Shown here in pieces: positions 39,309 to 49,020 of a DNA stretch of 64,000 nucleotides. The stretch spans positions 54,749 to 118,748 of the forward strand of contig NZ_RCIP01000001.1 in the NCBI RefSeq assembly GCF_004000275.1. The letters run 5' to 3'. Under the pieces are notes generated by a model. It saw nothing but the letters and a program-made list of their open reading frames with translations, made no database searches and had not been told where the DNA came from. The number at the start of each line of letters is the position of its first letter. Positions within the stretch are counted from its first letter, which is position 1. The position numbers and the translations under genes are program-made. The stretch is from Saccharospirillum alexandrii (GTDB lineage: Bacteria > Pseudomonadota > Gammaproteobacteria > Pseudomonadales > Natronospirillaceae).

Positions 39309-40553
39309 ATGGAGATAATTGCGTCATTTTCGACCCTGACCTGGGTGTTCATTGGTGTTATTAGCGTATTGCTGCTGTATTTTCATGGCCCAGTCTATTC
39401 CGCTCATACCGCCAATTACACACCCAGTATTCTCACCAGCATTGGCATCTTTGGCACCTTTCTGGGCGTCGCCCTGGGTCTGGCCGAGTTTGATACCGGG
39501 TCGATCCAGTCCAGCGTACCGGCGCTGCTGGAAGGGCTCAAAACCGCCTTTTGGACGTCCATCGCCGGGTTGCTCGGCGCGTTGACCATCAAGTTCCGCT
39601 ATGCCGTGGCCAGTATGCGCGTACGTGCCCATCGTGAGGCCAAACAAACCGCGACCATGGACGACCTGGCCTGGCATCTAGAGCGCATATCCAATCATCT
39701 GGCCACAGAAGAAGCTGAGCCGGTCAGTTCCTTGCTGAAGCAACAACACGATGCCCAGATGGCTCAGCAGAAGCAGCTGGAAAGCACCATTCGCAACTAC
39801 CAGGCAGATATGACCGAAGCCAACCAGCAAGCCTTGCAGCAAGCCATTGGCCATGTGATGCGTGAGTTTAATACTCGAATTGAAGAGCAGTATGGCGAGA
39901 ATTTCAGGCAATTGAATCAGGCTGTTGGGCAAATGGTTACCTGGCAAAAAGAGCACCGGGAATCCATAGAGGCGCTGGTAGAAAGTAATCGACAGAGTGC
40001 TGAAAGCGCCAAACTCGGTGCGGAGTCCTTCGAACGGCTGATTCAACAAACCCGATCCTTCACCAGTGTCGCCGAAGACATGGAGGCGTTGCTGTCGACC
40101 CTGCAAACGCAGAGCGAAAACCTGCGCGAGTATCTCTCGACGTTCTCCAACCTCGTGGTTGATGCCCAGCAGGGGTTGCCGCAGTTGGAAACCCGTATTC
40201 TGCAGCTCACCGAAGGCATGCAGCAATTGGTGGAAACCCAGGGGAAACAGATGCGAACCCTGCTGGAGGGCTCGGCCACCGATATTCGCGATACCGTTAA
40301 GAACGTCAGCGATGTGTTGCTGGAGGGTACCGAGCGAGCCCAGCAGAACATGGGAGCGCAGCTGACGCAGTTGCTGGAACGCAACGACAAGCAGATGCAA
40401 CAGATGGATCAGGCGCTTGAGGCGGAATTGAACCGTGCCATGAAATCTTTCGGTTATCAGCTGACGGCTCTGTCTGAGAAATTCGTCAACGATTACACCC
40501 CATTGACCGACAAGCTGCACGATCTGGTCAGGTTGGCCGAGCAATCGAAATGA
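39309..40553 (+). CDS. MotA/TolQ/ExbB-family channel protein with long coiled-coil tail (ZorA-like)
   Basis: This 414-residue protein has three predicted TM helices, at about 11-25, 40-60 (SILTSIGIFGTFLGVALGL) and 77-96 (GLKTAFWTSIAGLLGALTIK). The last two resemble the proton-channel core of MotA/TolQ/ExbB proteins. About 300 residues of Gln/Glu-rich, heptad-like coiled coil follow to the C-terminus (for example LEAELNRAMKSFGYQLTALS). This layout, a motor channel plus a long cytoplasmic tail, is that of ZorA in Zorya anti-phage systems, though EcZorA is much longer. It overlaps its MotB-like partner by 4 nt. An ordinary ExbB/TolQ role is less likely because no tonB/exbD or tolR/tolA lies nearby. 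Function is inferred. Confidence 0.8.
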   Translation: MEIIASFSTLTWVFIGVISVLLLYFHGPVYSAHTANYTPSILTSIGIFGTFLGVALGLAEFDTGSIQSSVPALLEGLKTAFWTSIAGLLGALTIKFRYAVASMRVRAHREAKQTATMDDLAWHLERISNHLATEEAEPVSSLLKQQHDAQMAQQKQLESTIRNYQADMTEANQQALQQAIGHVMREFNTRIEEQYGENFRQLNQAVGQMVTWQKEHRESIEALVESNRQSAESAKLGAESFERLIQQTRSFTSVAEDMEALLSTLQTQSENLREYLSTFSNLVVDAQQGLPQLETRILQLTEGMQQLVETQGKQMRTLLEGSATDIRDTVKNVSDVLLEGTERAQQNMGAQLTQLLERNDKQMQQMDQALEAELNRAMKSFGYQLTALSEKFVNDYTPLTDKLHDLVRLAEQSK

Positions 40554-41251
40554 GAGACGACGCTGAGCACATCGAACAGGAGGAGCACTGGGTCTCAGTC
40601 AGCGATCTGATGGCCGGCCTGATGATGGTGTTCTTGCTGGTGGCGATTGTCTTCATGGTCGATGCAGAAATTGAACGTAACAAAGTCAGTGAGGTGGCCG
40701 TTCTTTATGACAGACTGCGAACCCAGTTGTACCAGGATTTGCTGGAAGAGTTTGAACCGGACCTGGAGCGCTGGGGAGCCGAGGTCAACCCGGACCTGAG
40801 CATTCGATTCAATCGTGAATCGTTGATCTTCGGGCGGGGGGAGAGTGAGCTGAGCCCGGCTTTTGAATCCATTCTTGCCGAGTTTTTCCCGCGATACATG
40901 CGAATCATCACCGCGGAGCGATACCGGGATGATATCGCTGAAGTGCGAATCGAAGGCCACACGTCCAGTGGCTGGCTAGGGCAGACCGAGGACGAGGCCT
41001 ACATTCTGAACATGGGGCTCAGCCAGGAACGAACCCGGTCAACGCTGGCCTATGTGCTCAATTTACCGGCGGTCAGTAACCAGCGCGACTGGTTAAAGGA
41101 GCACATGACGGCGAATGGTTTGTCCTCATCCAAACCAATCACCGACAGTACGGGAAATGAAGACGGAGAACGTTCGCGCCGCGTTGAATTCCGGCTCAGA
41201 ACCGATGCCGAGAGCCGCATAGCCACCATGCTCGAAGAGCAGGATTTGTAG
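40550..41251 (+). CDS. MotB/OmpA-family stator partner (ZorB-like)
   Basis: This 233-residue protein has a short N-terminal tail, then one TM helix with an acidic residue at its start (HWVSVSDLMAGLMMVFLLVA, Asp19). That is the position of the proton-binding Asp in MotB/ZorB-type proteins. After a helical linker comes an OmpA-like peptidoglycan-binding domain: IFGRGESELSPAFESIL, RIEGHTSSGW, ILNMGLSQERTRSTLAYVL and the late SRRVEFRLR. The start overlaps the channel gene by 4 nt, indicating fixed stoichiometry. It should plug the channel and bind cell wall. The DLMxxLMMVFLLV pattern is close to what is known of ZorB. Confidence 0.82.
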   Translation: MRDDAEHIEQEEHWVSVSDLMAGLMMVFLLVAIVFMVDAEIERNKVSEVAVLYDRLRTQLYQDLLEEFEPDLERWGAEVNPDLSIRFNRESLIFGRGESELSPAFESILAEFFPRYMRIITAERYRDDIAEVRIEGHTSSGWLGQTEDEAYILNMGLSQERTRSTLAYVLNLPAVSNQRDWLKEHMTANGLSSSKPITDSTGNEDGERSRRVEFRLRTDAESRIATMLEEQDL

Positions 41252-41252
41252 C

Positions 41253-41792
41253 ATGGAGCTGATCAATTTCCTCGAATTTGAACCCTTCAACCAAATGCGC
41301 GAGCGGATGGGAACGGATCAGCTCGGACAATTTGAGTTGTTCGACCCCGAGCGCCACCTTACCGGTGACGAGCGTTCCGAACTGGCCCGGCAGGGAATGC
41401 CCTTGCCCCGGTCTGAACTGGGGCGTCTGCTTGACCATTGCCTGTGCTATAAAAATTCCCGGGTGGCGATTACGGTCGACGATGTCCTGCATGTGGCACG
41501 CTGTGATTGTTTCCCTGAGCGCGACCAGTACCGGGCAGGTACCAGTGCGCGAGCCTTTGAAGGGCAGCCGCTGGTATGCACAGCCTGCCTGCAGATTCTT
41601 AACTACAAAGGGTATGACGAACACAAGGCCCGCAAGGAGCATTATAACCGGCAGGTCGTTGAGCGATTCACCCTGGACGCGTTCTGGTCCGGCTATTTGT
41701 TGTACCCGCTGAACCGGGACCGCGAAAAAGTAAAGCTGCTCGACCGCTCAGACGATGCGGGCGAATTAAAGGGCGCTGCGGACGCCGAATAG
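41253..41792 (+). CDS. Uncharacterised Cys/His-rich protein, third gene of the ZorAB-like operon
   Basis: The 179-residue protein is not recognised. It starts 1 nt after the ZorB-like stop with AGCAGGA upstream, so it is part of the operon. Predicted soluble, with no signal peptide or TM segment. Cysteines come in close pairs: C63/C65, C84/C86 and C109/C112. The last pair with H124 and H130 makes C-X2-C-X11-H-X5-H, a plausible zinc-finger-like site (VCTACLQILNYKGYDEHKAR). The C-terminal 40 residues are charged. It resembles none of the known Zorya effectors ZorC, ZorD or ZorE as far as I can judge. It may be the effector, adaptor or sensor of the motor pair; this is inference. Confidence 0.75.
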   Translation: MELINFLEFEPFNQMRERMGTDQLGQFELFDPERHLTGDERSELARQGMPLPRSELGRLLDHCLCYKNSRVAITVDDVLHVARCDCFPERDQYRAGTSARAFEGQPLVCTACLQILNYKGYDEHKARKEHYNRQVVERFTLDAFWSGYLLYPLNRDREKVKLLDRSDDAGELKGAADAE

Positions 41793-41927
41793 AAACACAC
41801 AACGGCAACAGAAATCTGTTACTACTGTAGCCGCATTGTTGGCGGTCAGGCTGGTGTTCCCGGTGCCTGTAGCCACTGCCTTGTTCTTGTACAGCTCATT
41901 ACATCCAATATTCAGGGGAAAGTACCG

Positions 41928-42803
41928 ATGCCTGTCATCCATTATCACCGGATACAACCACTCGCCTTACGGGGTTTTCTGGTGCTGCTACTCGGCCTTG
42001 TGCTGAGCGGTTGTGCAACCCGGCAGCTCCCGTCCAATCTCTCCAGCGCCATTCTAAACAACGATGACCTGCAAACGGTCGAAGATGGGCTGCCCAGCTA
42101 TCTGCTGATGATTGATGCCTTGGTCGAGACCTACCCCGACAGCGAGCAGATGCAACTGACAGCTGCATCCCTGAACAGTGCCTATGCCGGTGTGTTCATT
42201 CCGCCAGAGCAAGCTGAGCGTCGCCGTGCCATGTCGGCAAAGGCGCTGAACTATGCCTTTTCGGCCTTTTGCACTTACGATGACGACGCCTGCGGCCTGC
42301 GTGAAGTAAAGCCAGATCAGATCGAAGCGGCGCTGTCGCAGTGGGATCACCCCAATGACTTACCTTACCTTTACACCCTGGGAACCGCCTGGGCCAGTTA
42401 CATTCAAAACAACAGCGACGACTGGCTTGCCGTCGCTCAATTGGGCCAGGCCCAGGCGGTGCTTGAGCGCACAGTGGCTATTGAACCCGGCTATGAACGG
42501 GGTACCGCGCTGTTGTATCTGGGGGTGATGAACAGCATCCTGCCGCCTAGCCTGGGTGGCAAGCCCGGCGTCGCTCAGGCCTATTATGAGCAGGCACTTG
42601 ACGCAGCCGATGGCCAGAACCTGATCATTCAGGTGTATTATGCGTCCCAGTTTGCCCGGTTGGTCTTTGACCGGGAGCTTCACGACCGGCTGCTTCAGGA
42701 TGCGTTAAGCCGCGATCCGTATGTTGAAGGCCTGACATTGCAAAACCGATACGCCCAGCAACAAGCCGAGCAACTGCTGGCCAGCGCTGATGATTACTTT
42801 TAA
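41928..42803 (+). CDS. TRAP-transporter-associated lipoprotein TatT
   Basis: This 291-residue predicted lipoprotein has a signal peptide ending in LVLSGC (lipobox). It is helical and TPR-like, with EGLPSYLLMIDALVETYPDS-type repeats and the region YERGTALLYLGVMNSILPPS. This matches the TatT family (TRAP-associated TPR proteins), which forms trimers that can hold a substrate-binding protein in the periplasm. dctP begins 66 nt downstream. The ATG at 41928 lies behind GGGGAAAG. Confidence 0.85.
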   Translation: MPVIHYHRIQPLALRGFLVLLLGLVLSGCATRQLPSNLSSAILNNDDLQTVEDGLPSYLLMIDALVETYPDSEQMQLTAASLNSAYAGVFIPPEQAERRRAMSAKALNYAFSAFCTYDDDACGLREVKPDQIEAALSQWDHPNDLPYLYTLGTAWASYIQNNSDDWLAVAQLGQAQAVLERTVAIEPGYERGTALLYLGVMNSILPPSLGGKPGVAQAYYEQALDAADGQNLIIQVYYASQFARLVFDRELHDRLLQDALSRDPYVEGLTLQNRYAQQQAEQLLASADDYF

Positions 42804-42869
42804 TCCGTTACCGGCAGAGCGCCGGCCGCGGCGACTGATTCGGGGTGTACGCACCCCAGTGAGGACACG

Positions 42870-43868
42870 ATGACACCCATTCGAATGCTGACTGCCGGCA
42901 TCTTTCTGGCCGTTACTGCCTTGATGGCACAGGCCGAAGAATTGAAGATTTCCACACAGTACCCCGATGGTAATGCGGTATTGAATGAGTTGCGCCGGGC
43001 CGGGGAAGCCATAAAGACGCAAACCGATGGCCGGGTCGATATCCGCTATTACCCGGGTGGCGTCATGGGCGATGATCAAGCGGTTCAGCGCAAAATCCGG
43101 ATTGGCCAGTTGCAGGGTGCTTTTGTGCAAAGTGGCGCCCTTGCCAGCGCCTTCCGGGATTCCCAGGTGCTTAATGCTCCCCTGTTGTTTCGCGATTATG
43201 ATGAGGTCGATGCCGTTCGCGAGGAGCTGGACGGTGACATTGAACAGGGGTTTGACGAGGGTGGCTGGAAAACCTTTGGTTTGATCGAGGCAGGCTTTGC
43301 CTACGGCATGAGCCAGCAACCCATTAGCTCCATGGATACCTTAAAGGCCCAGAAACTCTGGTTGCCTGCTAACGATCCGTTTTCCGAACAGATAGCCCGG
43401 GCTTTTGGCATCAACCCCATTGTTCTGAACATTGGCGATGTGCTGACGGCACTGCAGACTGGCGCAATAGACGCCATCGTTGCACCGCCCGTAGGTGCCA
43501 TTACCTTGCAATGGTACAGCCGGGTCGATTACCTGACGGACGCGCCCTTTATGTATACCTACGGTGTGCTGGCCTTGTCGGAGCGCGCGTACAGTGGGCT
43601 TTCACCTGAGGACCAAGCCATTGTTGAGGCTGAATTCCGCAAGGCCAGCGAGACCATTGATCAGCAAACGCGCGTCGACAACCTGAGATCATTCGCGGCG
43701 CTGGAGACATTGGGTATCGATATCGTTGAACCGGGTGACGCCGACCGGGCGGCCCTGGAAGCTGAATCGGAAGCGGCCACTCGCCTGCTGATCGAACGCG
43801 ATCAGTTCTCGGCCGATATCTATCAGAAAGTCAGTGACATCCTGACCCGTCACCGGGATGCGCTGTGA
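42870..43868 (+). CDS. dctP: TRAP transporter substrate-binding protein (DctP family)
   Basis: This 332-residue periplasmic solute receptor has a Sec signal peptide (MLTAGIFLAVTALMAQAEEL). Family motifs are ISTQYPDGNAVLNELRRAGE, VDIRYYPGGVMGDDQAVQRK and KIRIGQLQGAFVQSG, and the dimer/ligand region is GDVLTALQTGAIDAIVAPPV. The conserved ligand-binding Arg cannot be assigned confidently, so the substrate (a dicarboxylate or other organic acid) is not known. It overlaps dctQ by 4 nt. Confidence 0.9.
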   Translation: MTPIRMLTAGIFLAVTALMAQAEELKISTQYPDGNAVLNELRRAGEAIKTQTDGRVDIRYYPGGVMGDDQAVQRKIRIGQLQGAFVQSGALASAFRDSQVLNAPLLFRDYDEVDAVREELDGDIEQGFDEGGWKTFGLIEAGFAYGMSQQPISSMDTLKAQKLWLPANDPFSEQIARAFGINPIVLNIGDVLTALQTGAIDAIVAPPVGAITLQWYSRVDYLTDAPFMYTYGVLALSERAYSGLSPEDQAIVEAEFRKASETIDQQTRVDNLRSFAALETLGIDIVEPGDADRAALEAESEAATRLLIERDQFSADIYQKVSDILTRHRDAL

Positions 43869-44347
43869 CAGTCTGGCGTTTTTTGGACCGGTGGATGGCC
43901 ACGGCTGAGCGAGTCTTGCTGGCGGCCATACTGTTGACGATGATCAGTCTGAGTGTCTTGCAGATTGGTTTGCGCAACCTGGCGGATACCAGTTGGTACT
44001 GGATAGACCCGTTCACACGCCTGCTGGTGCTCTGGCTGGCCGTACTGGGGGCCATGGTCGCCACTCGAACCGGGGAGCACATTGCCATCGATGCGCTCGG
44101 GCATTTTTTGAAGCCGCGCATGGCGAGGCTGATAAGCGCTCTGGCCAATGCCTTTGCGGCGCTAGTCACCGGCCTGATGGCGTGGCACGCCAGCCGTTTC
44201 GTACTGGATGAATTCCACTATGGGGGTACGACCTTTTCCGGGCTGCCCGTCTGGCCGTTTGAACTGATCATGCCACTGGGGTTCGCCTGGATGTGTTTCC
44301 GCTTTGGGCTCAATACTGTTAAACCACCGGTGAAACCTGCGATATGA
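43865..44347 (+). CDS. dctQ: TRAP transporter small permease (DctQ family)
   Basis: The small membrane subunit of the TRAP transporter, 160 residues, starts at GTG 43865 in the overlap with dctP. Four TM segments are visible (ERVLLAAILLTMISLSVLQI, FTRLLVLWLAVLGAMVAT, ISALANAFAALVTGLMAWHA, PFELIMPLGFAWMCFRFGL), matching the DctQ fold with its GxxxAxxxxxHIxID-type segment (RTGEHIAIDALGHFL). It overlaps dctM by 4 nt. Confidence 0.92.
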   Translation: MTVWRFLDRWMATAERVLLAAILLTMISLSVLQIGLRNLADTSWYWIDPFTRLLVLWLAVLGAMVATRTGEHIAIDALGHFLKPRMARLISALANAFAALVTGLMAWHASRFVLDEFHYGGTTFSGLPVWPFELIMPLGFAWMCFRFGLNTVKPPVKPAI

Positions 44348-45621
44348 ATGCTCTAGTTTCGGCGCTGCTGGCACTCATTGCCGCTCTCGGCGCGCCTCTG
44401 TTTGTTATCATTCTGGCCGCAGCGGCCTGGGGCTTCTGGGTGAGCGGAATCGACCTGATGGTTCTGCCTATCGAGCTCTACCGGCTTACTGAAAATACCC
44501 TGCTGATGGCGTTGCCCCTGTTCGCCTTTGCCGGTTTCTTGCTCAGTGAGTCGCGCACGGCGGAACGTCTGGTTCGAGTTTCGAGAGCGGCGCTGGGTTG
44601 GCTGCCCGGTGGCATGATTCTCATCGCGTTGCTGGCCTGTGCCTTTTTCACCATGCTGACCGGTGGCTCAGGGGTCACTATCGTCGCGCTTGGTGCGCTA
44701 TTGTTACCGGCGCTGACCCAGGCAGGGTATTCCGAGCGTTTCTCGCTGGGGCTGATCACCACCTCCGGCAGTCTGGGCTTGTTACTGCCACCCGCCATAC
44801 CGTTGATCCTGTACGGCATTGTCGCTCAGCAAATGGACGTGCAGGGCGTTGATATCCAATCGTTATTTCTGGCTGGATTCATTCCCGCGGTGATCATGAT
44901 CATCTCGCTCTGGTTACTGGGGCTGTGGCAGCAACGGCACCAGCCGGTGCCATTGACGCCTTTCAACCTGCGCGAACTGGTCAGTGCGGTGTGGGAATCG
45001 AAGTGGGAGCTGGGCATTCCGGCCATTGTTATGGGAGGGCTGTTCAGTGGCTGGCTGGTGGTATCGGATATCGCCGCGATCACCGCGCTCTATGTGTTGA
45101 TCATTGAAGTCGCCGTATACCGCGAGATACCGTTACGGCGACTGCCAGCCGTTGCGGCAGAATCGATGAAAATGGTGGGTGGCATTCTGCTGATTCTGGG
45201 CGTTGCTCTGGCGTTTACCAATCTGCTCATTGATCTGCAGGTGCCTGCACAGGTGTTTGATTGGGTCAGTACGCACATCGACAGTCGTTGGGCGTTCCTG
45301 TTGTTCCTGAATGTGGGTTTGCTGGCGCTGGGCGCGGTACTCGACATCTTTGCTGCCCTGATTATCATCGTGCCGTTGATACTGCCGGTTGCTCTGGAAT
45401 ACGGGATTGACCCAATTCATCTGGGCATCATCTTTGTGGCCAACATGCAGATCGGCTATTTTACGCCACCGGTCGGCATGAACCTCTTTATTGCCAGTTA
45501 CCGGTTCAAACGATCCATCACCGAGCTCTACGTGGCGACCTTGCCGATGATGCTCGTACTGATGGGGGTGGTGCTACTGATTACCTACTGGCCCGACATG
45601 GTGCTGTTTCTGGTAAAATAA
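44344..45621 (+). CDS. dctM: TRAP transporter large permease (DctM family)
   Basis: DctM is the large, elevator-type transport subunit that uses a Na+ gradient to import organic acids. The 425-residue protein has about 12 hydrophobic segments. Conserved parts are ALPLFAFAGFLLSESRTAER, TGGSGVTIVALGALLLPAL, GSLGLLLPPAIPLILYGIVA and IGYFTPPVGMNLFIASYRF. It is the last gene of the tatT-dctP-dctQ-dctM operon. A tRNA promoter begins 14 nt after its stop. Confidence 0.95.
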   Translation: MNALVSALLALIAALGAPLFVIILAAAAWGFWVSGIDLMVLPIELYRLTENTLLMALPLFAFAGFLLSESRTAERLVRVSRAALGWLPGGMILIALLACAFFTMLTGGSGVTIVALGALLLPALTQAGYSERFSLGLITTSGSLGLLLPPAIPLILYGIVAQQMDVQGVDIQSLFLAGFIPAVIMIISLWLLGLWQQRHQPVPLTPFNLRELVSAVWESKWELGIPAIVMGGLFSGWLVVSDIAAITALYVLIIEVAVYREIPLRRLPAVAAESMKMVGGILLILGVALAFTNLLIDLQVPAQVFDWVSTHIDSRWAFLLFLNVGLLALGAVLDIFAALIIIVPLILPVALEYGIDPIHLGIIFVANMQIGYFTPPVGMNLFIASYRFKRSITELYVATLPMMLVLMGVVLLITYWPDMVLFLVK

Positions 45622-45635
45622 TCTGCGCTAAACGT

Positions 45636-45663
45636 TTGACTTAATTGGGAAAATCGCTAAAAT
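45636..45663 (+). promoter_or_regulatory. Promoter of the tRNA-Val/tRNA-Asp array
   Basis: TTGACT (45636-45641), a 16-nt spacer, TAAAAT (45658-45663) and a GC-rich discriminator (GCGCTCC) lie about 70 nt upstream of the first tRNA-Val. This is the layout of a growth-rate and stringently controlled stable-RNA promoter. Confidence 0.65.
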
Positions 45664-45734
45664 GCGCTCCACTTTCGAGGATCACAGAGTGGTTCTTTGG
45701 AAGGGGCCGGGAGGCATTGTATCCGATTTGGTGT

Positions 45735-45810
45735 GGGTGTGTAGCTCAGCTGGGAGAGCATCGCCCTTACAAGGCGAGGGTCAGCGGTTCGATCCCGTTC
45801 ACACCCACCA
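45735..45810 (+). tRNA. tRNA-Val(TAC), copy 1
   Basis: A 76-nt tRNA with acceptor GGGTGTG/CACACCC, encoded CCA and anticodon TAC in the loop CTTACAA. It is followed 7 nt later by tRNA-Asp; this Val-Asp pair recurs twice downstream. Confidence 0.96.
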
Positions 45811-45817
45811 ATACCGT

Positions 45818-45894
45818 GGAGCGGTAGTTCAGTTGGTTAGAATACCGGCCTGTCACGCCGGGGGTCGCGGGTTCGAGTCCCGTCCGTTCCGCCA
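45818..45894 (+). tRNA. tRNA-Asp(GTC), copy 1
   Basis: A 77-nt tRNA with acceptor GGAGCGG/CCGTTCC, encoded CCA and anticodon GTC (CCTGTCACG). Its T-stem reads CGGG/CCCG, whereas the other three copies have CGAG/CTCG, a compensated base-pair change. Confidence 0.96.
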
Positions 45895-45965
45895 CTTCCT
45901 TCAATAGGAGAAGTGGAAAGGTAAGTGAGTTAAGTGCAGTGGTCGCAGGACTGTAAACTGAGTGT

Positions 45966-46042
45966 GGAGCGGTAGTTCAGTTGGTTAGAATACCGGCCTG
46001 TCACGCCGGGGGTCGCGAGTTCGAGTCTCGTCCGTTCCGCCA
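45966..46042 (+). tRNA. tRNA-Asp(GTC), copy 2
   Basis: A complete tRNA-Asp without a Val partner, T-stem CGAG/CTCG. It is 71 nt downstream of copy 1. Confidence 0.95.
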
Positions 46043-46102
46043 TTTCCTTTGATTAGGAAAGTGATGATTTTAAGCCGGGAGGCCTTATATCCAGTTTTAC
46101 CC

Positions 46103-46178
46103 GGGTGTGTAGCTCAGCTGGGAGAGCATCGCCCTTACAAGGCGAGGGTCAGCGGTTCGATCCCGTTCACACCCACCA
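46103..46178 (+). tRNA. tRNA-Val(TAC), copy 2
   Basis: Identical in sequence to the first tRNA-Val(TAC). Its upstream 40 nt and downstream tRNA-Asp are repeated almost exactly around copy 3, showing a recent segmental duplication. Confidence 0.96.
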
Positions 46179-46185
46179 ATACCGT

Positions 46186-46262
46186 GGAGCGGTAGTTCAG
46201 TTGGTTAGAATACCGGCCTGTCACGCCGGGGGTCGCGAGTTCGAGTCTCGTCCGTTCCGCCA
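46186..46262 (+). tRNA. tRNA-Asp(GTC), copy 3
   Basis: A complete tRNA-Asp(GTC) 7 nt after tRNA-Val copy 2, with the same spacer as the other Val-Asp pairs and T-stem CGAG/CTCG. Confidence 0.95.
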
Positions 46263-46310
46263 CTTCTTCTAAAGAAGAAGTGCAAGGGTAGTAAGGAAAG
46301 GTAAGGCCAA

Positions 46311-46358
46311 GGTCGCGAGCTGGAGCGCCAGCCCGGTCGGGTCTCGTCCGTTCCGCCA
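46311..46358 (+). pseudogene. Degenerate tRNA-Asp 3' fragment 1
   Basis: 48 nt matching the variable-loop-to-CCA end of tRNA-Asp but with about 17 nt, including hairpin CTGG-AGCG-CCAG, in the T-loop. No 5' half exists, so it cannot be a functional tRNA. The same insertion recurs at 46710 and 46786. Confidence 0.8.
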
Positions 46359-46414
46359 TTTCCTTTGATTAGGAAAGTGATGATTTTAAGCCGGGAGGCC
46401 TTGTATCCAGTTTT

Positions 46415-46441
46415 ACCCGGGTGTGTAGCTTTTATGCCCGG
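46415..46441 (+). pseudogene. tRNA-Val 5' remnant
   Basis: The first 14 or so bases of tRNA-Val (GGGTGTGTAGCT) in the same upstream context as the true copies, then unrelated sequence. It is a broken copy of the duplicated unit. Confidence 0.6.
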
Positions 46442-46520
46442 AGGGTGCAGCTGGGGCACGAAGTGCTATAGACTCACCAACCTTTGTTGTGGCCGGGAGG
46501 CCTTATATCCAGTTTTACCC

Positions 46521-46596
46521 GGGTGTGTAGCTCAGCTGGGAGAGCATCGCCCTTACAAGGCGAGGGTCAGCGGTTCGATCCCGTTCACACCCACCA
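46521..46596 (+). tRNA. tRNA-Val(TAC), copy 3
   Basis: The third identical tRNA-Val(TAC). Its leader (GGGAGGCCTTATATCCAGTT) is the same as that of copy 2, marking the duplicated segment. Confidence 0.96.
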
Positions 46597-46603
46597 ATAC
46601 CGT

Positions 46604-46680
46604 GGAGCGGTAGTTCAGTTGGTTAGAATACCGGCCTGTCACGCCGGGGGTCGCGAGTTCGAGTCTCGTCCGTTCCGCCA
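46604..46680 (+). tRNA. tRNA-Asp(GTC), copy 4
   Basis: The last complete tRNA of the array, 7 nt after tRNA-Val copy 3, T-stem CGAG/CTCG. Two degenerate 3' fragments follow. Confidence 0.95.
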
Positions 46681-46709
46681 TTTCTATTCCCATTTTAAGC
46701 TAAGACCCT

Positions 46710-46757
46710 GGTCGCGAGCTGGAGCGCCAGCCCGATCGAGTCTCGTCCGTTCCGCCA
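46710..46757 (+). pseudogene. Degenerate tRNA-Asp 3' fragment 2
   Basis: 48 nt, same length and same T-loop insertion as fragment 1 (four differences or fewer), ending in the acceptor strand and CCA. It is preceded by AAGACCCT, also found before fragment 3. Confidence 0.8.
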
Positions 46758-46785
46758 TTTATTCCAAATTCCAAAGTAAGACCCT

Positions 46786-46813
46786 GGTCGCGAGCTGGAA
46801 CGCCAGCCCTGTC
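46786..46813 (+). pseudogene. Degenerate tRNA-Asp 3' fragment 3 (truncated)
   Basis: It begins like fragments 1 and 2 (GGTCGCGAGCTGG, then the hairpin with one change) but loses similarity before the acceptor strand. From here to 46920 no further gene or repeat is seen. Confidence 0.65.
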
Positions 46814-46951
46814 TTCTTTATTCTAAACTTCCTGCTTTCTTTTAATTCTGCTGTCCTGTTTCAAAGAACAATCCCCCGACTAGCCCATCTGTTCTGAATT
46901 GACTGCATCATCCCCGGTCTAAACTTGCTTGACTCAGTCTATCGCCTATGG

Positions 46952-49020
<2,069 letters not shown>

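Noticed and set aside
39309-41251. Simple TolQ-TolR or ExbB-ExbD pair
   Set aside because: The partner has a C-terminal OmpA-type peptidoglycan-binding domain and the channel protein has a 300-residue tail, neither of which is found in TolR/ExbD or TolQ/ExbB. No tolA, tolB or tonB lies near.
46311-46441. CRISPR-like repeats in the tRNA array
   Set aside because: The repeats are tRNA genes and tRNA-derived pieces of different spacing, not short direct repeats with unique spacers of fixed length. No cas genes are seen.
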